Shown: positions 1 to 7,126 of the stretch, piece by piece
Layout: each line of letters starts with the position of its first letter
Numbering within the stretch: the stretch's first letter is position 1
From: Geodermatophilaceae bacterium
GTDB lineage: Bacteria; Actinomycetota; Actinomycetes; Mycobacteriales; Geodermatophilaceae
Reading direction: 5' to 3'
Assembly: GCA_013811805.1 (NCBI GenBank)
Contig: JACCUM010000388.1
Coordinates: 1-7,361, forward strand
Length of the DNA stretch: 7,361 nucleotides
Made by a program: the position numbers and the translations under genes
Notes under the pieces: generated by a model
What the model was told of the DNA's origin: nothing
Database searches by the model: none
The model's input: only the letters and a program-made list of their open reading frames with translations

Positions 1-581
1 CGCGGGCCGCCGGGATCCACCTGGTCCTGGCCACCCAGCGCCCGAGCGTGGACGTGGTCACCGGGCTGATCAAGGCCAACGTCCCGAGCCGGCTGGCCTT
101 TTCCACCTCGAGCCTGACCGACTCCCGCGTGATCCTCGACCAGCCCGGCGCGGAGAAGCTGATCGGAATGGGCGACGCGCTCTACCTGCCGGTCGGAGCG
201 GGGAAACCTGTGCGGGTGCAGGGCGCCTTTGTCGGAGACGCCGAGATCGAGGCGATCGTGGCGCACTGCAAGAAGCAGGGGCAGCCGGACTACCGCGAAG
301 ACGTCGTCACAGTGAGCCAGTCGACCAAGAAGGACATCGACGAGGACATTGGCAACGATCTGGATCTGCTCTGTCAGGCGATCGAACTCGTGGTCACCAC
401 ACAGTTCGGGTCGACGTCGATGTTGCAACGGAAATTGCGAGTCGGCTTCGCCAAGGCCGGTCGGCTGATGGATCTCATGGAGAGCCGGGGGATCGTCGGC
501 GCGTCCGAGGGCTCCAAGGCCCGCGACGTTCTGGTCAAGCCGGACGAACTCGACGCGATCCTCGACGCCCTGCGCGTCTGA
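1..581 (+). CDS. ftsK: DNA translocase FtsK, C-terminal part (5'-truncated by window)
   Basis: This is the end of an FtsK/SpoIIIE DNA-pumping ATPase, which acts at the division septum to clear chromosomes into daughter cells. The frame is open from the first complete codon at base 3, so the gene begins upstream. The visible part opens inside the RecA-like motor with the family signature LVLATQRPSVDVVTGLIKAN, followed by PSRLAFSTSS and LIGMGDALYLP. About 75 C-terminal residues (from DLDLLCQAI) form the winged-helix gamma domain, which in this family reads KOPS/SRS sequences and contacts XerD; QFGSTSMLQRKLRVGFAKAG is its recognisable core. The N-terminal membrane segments, Walker A and Walker B lie outside the window. 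The stop TGA is at 579-581, and 49 bases separate it from rimO. Identification is secure; exact length is unknown. Confidence 0.96.
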   Translation, partial: RAAGIHLVLATQRPSVDVVTGLIKANVPSRLAFSTSSLTDSRVILDQPGAEKLIGMGDALYLPVGAGKPVRVQGAFVGDAEIEAIVAHCKKQGQPDYREDVVTVSQSTKKDIDEDIGNDLDLLCQAIELVVTTQFGSTSMLQRKLRVGFAKAGRLMDLMESRGIVGASEGSKARDVLVKPDELDAILDALRV

Positions 582-604
582 GGCTGCTCAGGTCGGCAAA
601 GGCG

Positions 605-615
605 GCGCTGAGCGC
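605..615. repeat. Short palindrome upstream of the rimO -10
   Basis: GCGCT-G-AGCGC is a perfect 5-bp inverted repeat with a one-base centre, lying 3 bases upstream of the proposed rimO -10 hexamer. Its place in the promoter spacer would suit an operator, but it is short and GC-rich, so chance is a real alternative. No regulator can be assigned. Confidence 0.2.
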
Positions 616-618
616 TAG

Positions 619-624
619 TAGTCT
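619..624 (+). promoter_or_regulatory. Predicted -10 element for leaderless rimO
   Basis: TAGTCT fits the actinobacterial TANNNT -10 pattern and ends exactly 6 bases before the GTG at 631, so transcription would begin at or next to the start codon. Its first three bases, TAG, are an in-frame stop for rimO and rule out any upstream start. No purine-rich ribosome binding site lies between 600 and 630, which fits a leaderless mRNA. No convincing -35 is visible. The hexamer and spacing are seen directly; promoter function is inferred. Confidence 0.55.
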
Positions 625-630
625 CGCGTC

Positions 631-2106
631 GTGACCCTCCCTCCCGTACCGTCGCCCGCCCGGGGACGGGAGATCGCGCTGCTCACGCTCGGCTGCGCCC
701 GAAATGACGTGGATTCCGAGGAACTCGCCGGACGCCTGCACGCCGACGGCTACCAGATCACCGAGGACGCGCAGGGCGCGGACGCGGTGCTGGTGAACAC
801 CTGCGGATTCGTGGATGCCGCCAAGCGTGAGTCGGTGGAGACCCTGCTGGCAGCCAGTGACGGCACCGCCAAGGTGATCGCGGTGGGCTGCATGGCACAG
901 CGGTACGGGTCGGAGCTGGCCAAGGAGTTGCCGGAAGCCACCGTGTTGTCCTTCGACGACTACGCGAACATCGGCGAGCGGGTCGACGACGTCCTGCAGG
1001 GCCGCGCGCTGACAGCGCATACCCCCTCCGACCGTCGCCACATCCTGCCGATCGCCCCGATCGACCGGGCTCCGGATGTGGTCCCGCCCGGACACGACTG
1101 GCTGCGCCGCCGTCGGTTGACCACCGGCCCATCGGCCTCGATCAAGTTGGCCAGTGGCTGTGACCGCCGGTGCAGCTTTTGCGCGATTCCGAGCTTTCGC
1201 GGGCGATTCGTCTCGCGCACGCCGGCCGAGATCCTGGCCGAGGCGAGCTGGCTGGCCGGGAACGGCGTGCGCGAAGTCATCCTGGTCAGCGAGAATTCGA
1301 CCTCGTACGGCAAGGACTTCGGCGACCTGCAGGCCCTCGAGAAGCTGCTTCCCGAACTCGCTGCCGTGGACGGCATCATCCGGATCCGGGTCAACTACCT
1401 GCAGCCGGCCGAAGTCCGGCCGGGGTTGATCGAAGTCATCGGGTCGACGCCGAACGTCGCTCCGTATTTCGATCTGTCCTTTCAGCACTCCGCGCCGGGT
1501 GTGCTGCGCCGGATGCGTCGATTCGGTTCCTCCGAGCGCTTTCTCGAGTTGCTGGCCTCGATCCGGGAGGCCAACCCGCAGGCCGGCGTACGGACCAATG
1601 TCATCGTCGGCTTCCCGGGTGAGACCGATGCCGATGTGGAGGAACTCGAGGGTTTCCTGGACCAGGCCCGGATGGACGCCATCGGCGTCTTCGGATACTC
1701 CGACGAGGAAGGCACCGAAGCCGCTACCTACGACCAGAAACTGCCGCAGGATGTGATCGAGGAACGGGTACGGCGGCTGTCCGCACGCGTGGACGAACTG
1801 ACCGCCCAGCGTGCCGAGGATCGGATCGGCACCCAGATCGAGGTGCTGGTGCATGCCGTCGGAAGTGAGGACTTCGGAGGTGACGAGGGTCAGGACATCG
1901 ACCAGGGCACCGCCGAGGAGAACGACCAGGGCGCCGCCTGGGGGACCGCCGCGCACCAGGCGCCCGATGTCGACGGGCAGACCCTGCTTGCCGCACGAGA
2001 GGTCGGCGGCCGCTACGCCCCCGGCGATCTGGCGCTGGCAACTGTCGTCGACAGCCTGGGGATCGACCTCACTGCCCAGCCAGCCTGTGAACGTGTACCG
2101 GTATGA
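631..2106 (+). CDS. rimO: Ribosomal protein S12 methylthiotransferase RimO (491 aa)
   Basis: RimO is a radical-SAM methylthiotransferase that adds a methylthio group to the beta carbon of a conserved aspartate in ribosomal protein S12. The N-terminal UPF0004 domain has its three cluster cysteines at Cys22 (LLTLGCARND), Cys58 (NTCGF) and Cys87 (VGCMA). The radical-SAM triad CxxxCxxC is Cys177, Cys181 and Cys184, followed by IPSFRGRFVSR, which is typical of RimO rather than MiaB. A TRAM domain begins near residue 395 and contains AAHQAPDVDG. The GTG at 631 is the only plausible start: TAG is in frame at 619-621 and no other start precedes the first conserved cysteine. At 491 aa it is longer than E. 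coli RimO (about 440), partly through an acidic stretch at residues 412-433. The stop overlaps the pgsA start (ATGA). Confidence 0.96.
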   Translation: MTLPPVPSPARGREIALLTLGCARNDVDSEELAGRLHADGYQITEDAQGADAVLVNTCGFVDAAKRESVETLLAASDGTAKVIAVGCMAQRYGSELAKELPEATVLSFDDYANIGERVDDVLQGRALTAHTPSDRRHILPIAPIDRAPDVVPPGHDWLRRRRLTTGPSASIKLASGCDRRCSFCAIPSFRGRFVSRTPAEILAEASWLAGNGVREVILVSENSTSYGKDFGDLQALEKLLPELAAVDGIIRIRVNYLQPAEVRPGLIEVIGSTPNVAPYFDLSFQHSAPGVLRRMRRFGSSERFLELLASIREANPQAGVRTNVIVGFPGETDADVEELEGFLDQARMDAIGVFGYSDEEGTEAATYDQKLPQDVIEERVRRLSARVDELTAQRAEDRIGTQIEVLVHAVGSEDFGGDEGQDIDQGTAEENDQGAAWGTAAHQAPDVDGQTLLAAREVGGRYAPGDLALATVVDSLGIDLTAQPACERVPV

Positions 2107-2750
2107 GCAATGTGGTGCCCGACCCGGCAGCCTCAGCGCCCGATCCAGTCCGAATCCTCAATTTGGCTAACGGCCTGACCATCCTGCGACTGGCCCTGGT
2201 CCCGGTGTTTGCCGTGTTCCTCCTGACCGGCGATGGGTCGGATGCCACCATGCGACTGGTTGCTGCGCTGGTGTTCGCCGGGGCGGTCATCACCGACCGC
2301 TTCGACGGCGTGATCGCCCGGCAGCGCAACCTGATCACCGAGTTCGGCAAGGTCGCCGATCCGATCGCCGACAAGGCGCTGATCGGAACCGCGCTGGTCG
2401 CCCTGTCCTTGCTGGACCTGCTGCTGTGGTGGGTGACCATTCTGATCCTCTTCCGCGAGGTCGCGGTCACCGTGCTGCGATTCTGGGTCATCCGGCACGG
2501 GGTGATCGCGGCCAGTCGAGGCGGGAAGCTCAAGACCGTCGTCCAGGCGGCCGCGATCGGGCTCTACATCCTTCCGCTGTCCGGGCCTTTGGGAACCGTG
2601 CGTTGGTGGGTGATGGCGCTGGCGCTGATCCTCACTGTGGTCACCGGAATCGATTACGTCGTACGGGCCCTGCGGCTTCGCCGGACGAGCGCTCGAGCCA
2701 TGCAGCGGGCAGCGGAGGCGCGTAGTCAACGAACGCGCGAAGCGACATGA
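2103..2750 (+). CDS. pgsA: CDP-diacylglycerol-glycerol-3-phosphate 3-phosphatidyltransferase (PgsA-type)
   Basis: This membrane enzyme transfers phosphatidyl from CDP-diacylglycerol to glycerol-3-phosphate, the committed step of phosphatidylglycerol and cardiolipin synthesis. The CDP-alcohol phosphotransferase signature D-x2-DG-x2-AR-x8-G-x3-D-x3-D is complete: Asp65, Asp68, Gly69, Ala72, Arg73, Gly82, Asp86 and Asp90. The N-terminal LANGLTILRLALVPVFAVFL is the usual PgsA opening and first membrane helix; further hydrophobic segments lie around residues 52-63, 98-120, 138-150 and 160-180. The 215-aa protein ends in an Arg-rich cytosolic tail. The ATG at 2103 overlaps the rimO stop (ATGA) and lacks a clear ribosome binding site, so translation is probably coupled. 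Location next to cinA and clgR matches mycobacterial pgsA3. Another CDP-alcohol acceptor such as inositol phosphate is possible but less likely from this context. Confidence 0.92.
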   Translation: MSNVVPDPAASAPDPVRILNLANGLTILRLALVPVFAVFLLTGDGSDATMRLVAALVFAGAVITDRFDGVIARQRNLITEFGKVADPIADKALIGTALVALSLLDLLLWWVTILILFREVAVTVLRFWVIRHGVIAASRGGKLKTVVQAAAIGLYILPLSGPLGTVRWWVMALALILTVVTGIDYVVRALRLRRTSARAMQRAAEARSQRTREAT

Positions 2751-2836
2751 ACGAGTCGTACGGAACGGGCGCGCGGATCAGCCGCGCCCGGATCAGCAGG
2801 GCGCGGATCAGCGGGGACCCCGACCTGAACTGGTGA
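2747..2836 (+). CDS. Candidate 29-aa small protein with three ARIS(R/G) pentads, coupled between pgsA and cinA
   Basis: I do not recognise this ORF and assign no function. Its ATG overlaps the pgsA stop (ATGA, 2747-2750), and its TGA (2834-2836) overlaps the cinA GTG (GTGA, 2833-2836), so it fills the gap exactly. Hand counting gives G/C at codon positions 1, 2 and 3 of 15, 18 and 28 out of 29, the phase bias expected of real genes in GC-rich actinobacteria. Residues 9-23 read ARISRARISRARISG, three pentads encoded by a 15-bp tandem repeat. The protein would be basic in the middle, with an acidic and polar end finishing in Asn-Trp. No signal peptide, membrane segment or cysteine is present. 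No ribosome binding site is visible, so expression would rely on coupling from pgsA. Alternatively the ORF serves only to carry ribosomes through to cinA, or its coincidence with the gap is accidental. Confidence 0.5.
   Translation: MNESYGTGARISRARISRARISGDPDLNW
2771..2815. repeat. 15-bp tandem repeat, three copies
   Basis: Three adjacent 15-bp units begin at 2771, 2786 and 2801. The first 12 bases read GCGCGGATCAGC, GCCCGGATCAGC and GCGCGGATCAGC, with one mismatch in the middle copy; the last three bases vary. The period is a multiple of three, so copy number could change without breaking the small ORF that covers it. This is a minisatellite-type repeat and might vary between strains. Confidence 0.85.
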
Positions 2837-3318
2837 TGACAGCGAGCGCACCGAGTGATCCGGATTCTGTCCACCGGCTGCTGGTCACCCGCGGCTTGAC
2901 CGTCGCGGTGGCCGAGTCACTGACCGGCGGCCTGCTCAGCGCTGCCCTGACCCGCTCGCCAGGCTCCAGTGCCACCTTTCGCGGCGGGCTGGTCGTCTAC
3001 GCCACCGATCTCAAGGCCCGGCTCGCCGATGTTGCCCAGCCGCTGCTCGACGCGCAGGGTCCGGTCAGCGCGGATGTGGCGCAGGCTCTGGCCAACGGAG
3101 CGCGCCGGAAGCTCAGCGCTGATCTCGGGCTCGGGATCACCGGTGTCGCCGGCCCCGACCCGGTGGGGGACCATCCAGCAGGGACGGTCTTCCTCGCGGT
3201 GGCCGGTGCGGACACCGGGGCGGTGTCGCGGTTGGTGCTGGCCGGTTCCCGTTCCGAGATCCGAGAGGCGGCCGTGGCCGAAGCGCTGCGTCTTCTCGTC
3301 AGTGTGATCTGCTCATGA
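2833..3318 (+). CDS. pncC: CinA C-terminal-domain protein, nicotinamide-nucleotide amidohydrolase (PncC-type)
   Basis: The family deamidates nicotinamide mononucleotide to nicotinate mononucleotide, returning pyridine nucleotide to NAD synthesis; it acts in the cytosol. This 161-aa protein is the stand-alone CinA C-terminal domain, without the N-terminal MoCF-like half found in full CinA. Signature stretches are VAVAESLTGGLLSAALT (Ser29 within AES-x-TGG), FRGGLVVYATDLKARL, GPVSADVAQALANGAR and GLGITGVAGPDP followed by AGTVFLAVAG. The start may be GTG 2833, which overlaps the small-ORF stop as GTGA, or ATG 2836, which overlaps it as TGATG; both imply coupled translation and there is no clear ribosome binding site. 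The stop at 3316-3318 closes the rimO-pgsA-smORF-cinA operon. The name cinA is also widely used for this gene. Confidence 0.93.
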   Translation: MMTASAPSDPDSVHRLLVTRGLTVAVAESLTGGLLSAALTRSPGSSATFRGGLVVYATDLKARLADVAQPLLDAQGPVSADVAQALANGARRKLSADLGLGITGVAGPDPVGDHPAGTVFLAVAGADTGAVSRLVLAGSRSEIREAAVAEALRLLVSVICS

Positions 3319-3342
3319 GCGTCGTCGTCGCGCCGGGGACCC

Positions 3343-3369
3343 GGAATACAGACCCCGCCTTCACGCGTT
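3343..3369 (+). promoter_or_regulatory. Candidate sigma-R/sigma-H-type (ECF) promoter upstream of clgR
   Basis: GGAAT at 3343-3347 and GTT at 3367-3369 (CGTT from 3366) are 19 bases apart, or 18 counted to CGTT. This fits the GGAA(T)-N17-20-GTT promoter of the redox and heat stress sigma factors sigma-R (Streptomyces) and sigma-H (mycobacteria, corynebacteria). Transcription would start near 3376 and leave a leader of about 90 bases before clgR. The motif is seen directly; use by such a factor is inferred. clgR has been reported under sigma-H in related genera, which makes this plausible. Confidence 0.45.
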
Positions 3370-3383
3370 ACGCCCTGAGCAAA
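3370..3383. promoter_or_regulatory. Weak ClgR-box-like sequence
   Basis: ACGCCCTGAGCAAA resembles the corynebacterial ClgR operator core as I recall it (WCGCYNANRGCGWW), matching all fixed positions except two. It lies just at the predicted start of the sigma-R/H-type transcript, where a self-regulating ClgR might bind. With two mismatches in a short motif this is suggestive only. Confidence 0.22.
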
Positions 3384-3421
3384 CGTCCGTGCCGTCGACC
3401 CGTCCATGCAGACCTCCGGGG

Positions 3422-3427
3422 TAGTGT
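3422..3427 (+). promoter_or_regulatory. Possible housekeeping -10 for clgR
   Basis: TAGTGT fits TANNNT and would start transcription near 3434, giving a leader of about 30 bases that contains the clgR ribosome binding site. No good -35 hexamer is visible 16-18 bases upstream, so the site is tentative or needs an activator. Confidence 0.35.
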
Positions 3428-3464
3428 CGAGCGCACTCTCAGGCGAGGAAGGGGGAGATAGCCC

Positions 3465-3779
3465 GTGACATTGATGCGAACAGCTCTGGGCCGGCGGTTG
3501 CGTTCACACCGAGAAGGTCAGCGACGTACCTTGCGTGATGTCTCCGGTAGCGCGCGGGTCAGCCTCGGGTACCTCTCCGAGATCGAACGCGGTCAGAAGG
3601 AAGCCTCGTCGGAGTTGCTGTCCTCCATCTGTGATGCCCTGGACCTGGAACTGGCCGACCTCCTCGCCGAGACCAGTGACGAACTGCGCGGCCCCGTCGA
3701 CAGCTCCGATCTGCCCGCCGCCCAGCGTCTGGCCGAAGCACCGGTCCTCGAGGCCGTCGACGCCCTGATCGCCGCCTAA
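3465..3779 (+). CDS. clgR: Clp gene regulator ClgR, Cro/C1-type HTH (104 aa)
   Basis: ClgR is an actinobacterial transcription activator of clpP/clpC protease genes, and in mycobacteria also of the Psp membrane-stress genes. The opening MTLMRTALGRRLRSHR and the helix-turn-helix at roughly residues 20-50 (TLRDVSGSARVSLGYLSEIE, then RGQKEASSELL) match ClgR strongly; length is also typical. The GTG at 3465 is chosen because a purine-rich ribosome binding site, GAGGAAGGGGGAG at 3445-3457, lies 7 bases upstream; ATG 3474 would shorten the conserved N-terminus. The C-terminus ends LIAA. ClgR of Streptomyces is a ClpP substrate through C-terminal alanines, so this tail is a likely degron. It is preceded by a 146-base regulatory region and followed after 9 bases by the ABM-domain gene. 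Confidence 0.92.
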   Translation: MTLMRTALGRRLRSHREGQRRTLRDVSGSARVSLGYLSEIERGQKEASSELLSSICDALDLELADLLAETSDELRGPVDSSDLPAAQRLAEAPVLEAVDALIAA

Positions 3780-3782
3780 GCT
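3777..3782 (+). promoter_or_regulatory. Predicted -10 element for leaderless ABM-domain gene
   Basis: TAAGCT fits TANNNT and ends exactly 6 bases before the ATG at 3789. It overlaps the clgR stop codon TAA (3777-3779), which is also in frame with the ABM gene. No ribosome binding site exists in the 9-base gap. Read-through from clgR with coupled translation is the alternative, since both genes share a frame and nearly abut. Confidence 0.45.
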
Positions 3783-3788
3783 GCGTCG

Positions 3789-4115
3789 ATGATCTTCATC
3801 GTCGTGAAATTCACGATTCGTCCGGATCGGAGTCCGGAATGGCTCTCGCTCGTACAGGATTTCACCGAGTCCACCAGAGCCGAACAAGGCAACGTCTTCT
3901 TCGAGTGGTCCCACAGCGTCGACGACCCGCATCAGTTCGTTCTGGTCGAAGCGTTCCGCGATGCCGAGGCCGGTGGTGCGCACGTCAACTCCGAGCACTT
4001 CAAGACTGCGATGTCCTGGATGCCTGACGTGGTTGCCCGCAAGCCGGAGATCGTCAATGTCGAGGTCGCCCAAGATGGCTGGGGCGAGATGGGTGAGATC
4101 ACCCCAACGCAGTGA
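3789..4115 (+). CDS. ABM-domain protein, putative quinol monooxygenase (YgiN-like)
   Basis: This 108-aa protein belongs to the dimeric alpha+beta-barrel antibiotic biosynthesis monooxygenase (ABM) superfamily. The domain spans about residues 1-92: a first strand MIFIVVKFTIRP, a helix rich in Glu and Ser, then EQGNVFFEWSHSVDDPHQF, VLVEAFRDAEAGGAHV and the HF-x2-AM segment (His70). This pattern matches the YgiN-like putative quinol monooxygenases, cofactor-free enzymes proposed to cycle quinones; actual substrates of most members are unknown. The last 16 residues (DGWGEMGEITPTQ region) extend beyond the domain. It sits 9 bases after clgR, so the two may be co-transcribed, though a leaderless promoter also seems available. 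Family assignment is firm; the reaction is inferred from family only. Confidence 0.85.
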   Translation: MIFIVVKFTIRPDRSPEWLSLVQDFTESTRAEQGNVFFEWSHSVDDPHQFVLVEAFRDAEAGGAHVNSEHFKTAMSWMPDVVARKPEIVNVEVAQDGWGEMGEITPTQ

Positions 4116-4142
4116 TCACCGCCGTGCTCGGCGGATCTGATC
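4114..4142 (+). terminator. Hairpin after the ABM-domain gene
   Basis: A 6-bp stem CCGCCG (4119-4124) / CGGCGG (4129-4134) closes on the 4-base loop TGCT. It is extended by an outer 5-bp stem GATCA (4114-4118) / TGATC (4138-4142) across a three-base bulge. It begins inside the stop codon of the upstream gene. There is no T-run, as in many actinobacterial terminators, so termination is plausible but unproven. Confidence 0.45.
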
Positions 4143-4226
4143 CAGATGAGCGTCCAGACGAGCCGGCTGTGACCTGAACATCCTTCTGAAGTGGCCCGGT
4201 GGCCAACCCTGAGCCGGACCACCAAC

Positions 4227-4232
4227 TATCAT
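4227..4232 (+). promoter_or_regulatory. Possible -10 element for typA
   Basis: TATCAT is the best -10-like hexamer before typA; AACTAT at 4224-4229 is an overlapping choice. Either would start transcription at about 4236-4240, downstream of ATG 4231, and so favour ATG 4246 as the true start. No good -35 is seen. Confidence 0.3.
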
Positions 4233-4245
4233 GGGGGGTACTCCC

Positions 4246-4249
<4 letters not shown>
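4229..4249. repeat. 21-bp dyad spanning the typA translation start
   Basis: TCATGGG (4229-4235) and CCCATGA (4243-4249) are perfect 7-bp inverted repeats separated by the 7 bases GGGTACT. Both candidate typA start codons (4231 and 4246) and most of the G6 ribosome-binding run (4233-4238) lie in this dyad. It could be a protein operator overlapping the promoter, or, if transcription begins upstream of 4229, an RNA hairpin that hides the start. Confidence 0.6.
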
Positions 4250-6138
<1,889 letters not shown>

Positions 6139-6163
6139 CCGAGTCATCAGGCCGGCCGCAGGC

Positions 6164-7120
6164 TCACCCCGACGGGTCGAGCCCCGCTGCTGAGTCGCGT
6201 TCCTGACGGGTCGGCGGGTCAGCACCAGGGCGAGCGCAGCTCAGTCCAGCCACCAGGGCAGCGCTGGTCAGGACCGTGTGCAGTTCTGCATCCTCGAGCT
6301 TGTCAAGTCCGTGCCGGTGTAGCCGGCCCCGGTCAGCGAGGGCGCTCAGCAGTCCGGCGGTGAAGGCGTCCCCGGCTCCGACGGTGTCGACGACCGGGCC
6401 CGGGCGGGCCGGTACCGAAAGCGCGGGCCTGCCCGGTCGATAGGCGCGGGCGCCGAGCGCTGAGGCGGTCAGTACGACCAGCGCCGGGCCGGCTGTCGAC
6501 CAACGCAGCGCGGCCGCATCCGGGTGGTGATCGGGATAGAGCCTGTGCAGGTCATCGGCACTGACCTTGACGATGTGAGCAAGCCTCACCAGCCTCTCGA
6601 CGAGCGCCCGGGTGCGGCCGGGATTCTCGACCAGGGCCGGGCGCAGGTTGGGATCCAGGCTGATCAGCACCGCACCGCGTTGTCTCTCGCGCAGCACGAC
6701 CTCGGCGATCGGGCCGGCACCAGGGTCACGCCACGACGAGATCGAACCGACGTGCAGAGCGCGGGTCTCCTCGGGCAGGGGATCGGGCAGTTCCGAGCGC
6801 TGCCACCCCCAGTCGGCCGTGCCCTGAACGTAGAACTCGTAGTCGGCTGCACCCGGCGAGTCCAAGCTGACCACCGCGAGCGTCATGGGCTCAGCGACAC
6901 TGATGCTCAACCTCAGGTCGACCCCGGCATCGGCTAGGTGCGTGCGCAGTAGGTCGCCGAAATGTCCGGTGCTCAGACGAGCGAGCAACGCCGTCGGGAT
7001 CCCCAACCGGGCGGCACCGACGGCCACGTTGACCGGGCTGCCACCCGGATGGGCCTGATAACCGGCCGCACTGCCGTCGCTGATCAGGTCGAGCACCGCT
7101 TCACCGCATACGATGAGCAC
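6164..7120 (-). CDS. PfkB-family carbohydrate kinase (fructokinase-like, 318 aa)
   Basis: This is a cytosolic ATP-dependent sugar kinase of the ribokinase/PfkB family. The opening MLIVCGEAVLDLI and the first PfkB signature GGSPVNVAVGAARLG (residues 26-40) bind the sugar; the second signature DTVGAGDAF (245-253) carries the catalytic base Asp251 and the anion hole. SLDPNLRP (154-161) and KVSADDL (185-191) are further family landmarks. CGEA-x-D with DPN-x-RP is typical of fructokinase-like members, so fructose is the best guess, but substrate cannot be fixed from sequence. The usual TLG before the ATP site appears as LTASALGA (217-224). GTG at 7120 is fixed by an in-frame TAG four codons upstream, part of a predicted -10. 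Its stop lies 25 bases from the typA stop, and no clear hairpin separates the convergent genes. Confidence 0.9.
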   Translation of the reverse strand: MLIVCGEAVLDLISDGSAAGYQAHPGGSPVNVAVGAARLGIPTALLARLSTGHFGDLLRTHLADAGVDLRLSISVAEPMTLAVVSLDSPGAADYEFYVQGTADWGWQRSELPDPLPEETRALHVGSISSWRDPGAGPIAEVVLRERQRGAVLISLDPNLRPALVENPGRTRALVERLVRLAHIVKVSADDLHRLYPDHHPDAAALRWSTAGPALVVLTASALGARAYRPGRPALSVPARPGPVVDTVGAGDAFTAGLLSALADRGRLHRHGLDKLEDAELHTVLTSAALVAGLSCARPGADPPTRQERDSAAGLDPSG

Positions 7121-7126
7121 CGGAAA

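Noticed and set aside
535..1956. A 473-codon open frame on the minus strand opposite rimO
   Set aside because: It mirrors rimO, whose cysteine motifs and family match are unambiguous. Its translation is low-complexity, rich in Gly, Arg, Asp and Val, with no recognisable domain; long antisense frames are expected opposite GC-rich genes.
3315..3461. A 48-codon ORF whose ATG overlaps the cinA stop (ATGA), ending just before clgR
   Set aside because: The overlap resembles the upstream junctions, but by hand count 15 of 48 third positions are A or T, unlike real genes here. It runs through the clgR promoter elements and ribosome binding site, and its end is Arg-rich without pattern. The overlap is probably chance.
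4147..4173. An 8-codon ORF in the typA upstream region, considered as a leader peptide
   Set aside because: It has no ribosome binding site, no run of diagnostic codons and no attenuator structure coupled to it.
6139..6163. Possible bidirectional terminator between typA and the sugar kinase
   Set aside because: GGCCGGCC at 6150-6157 is palindromic but leaves no loop, and no other stem of useful length was found in the 25-base gap.
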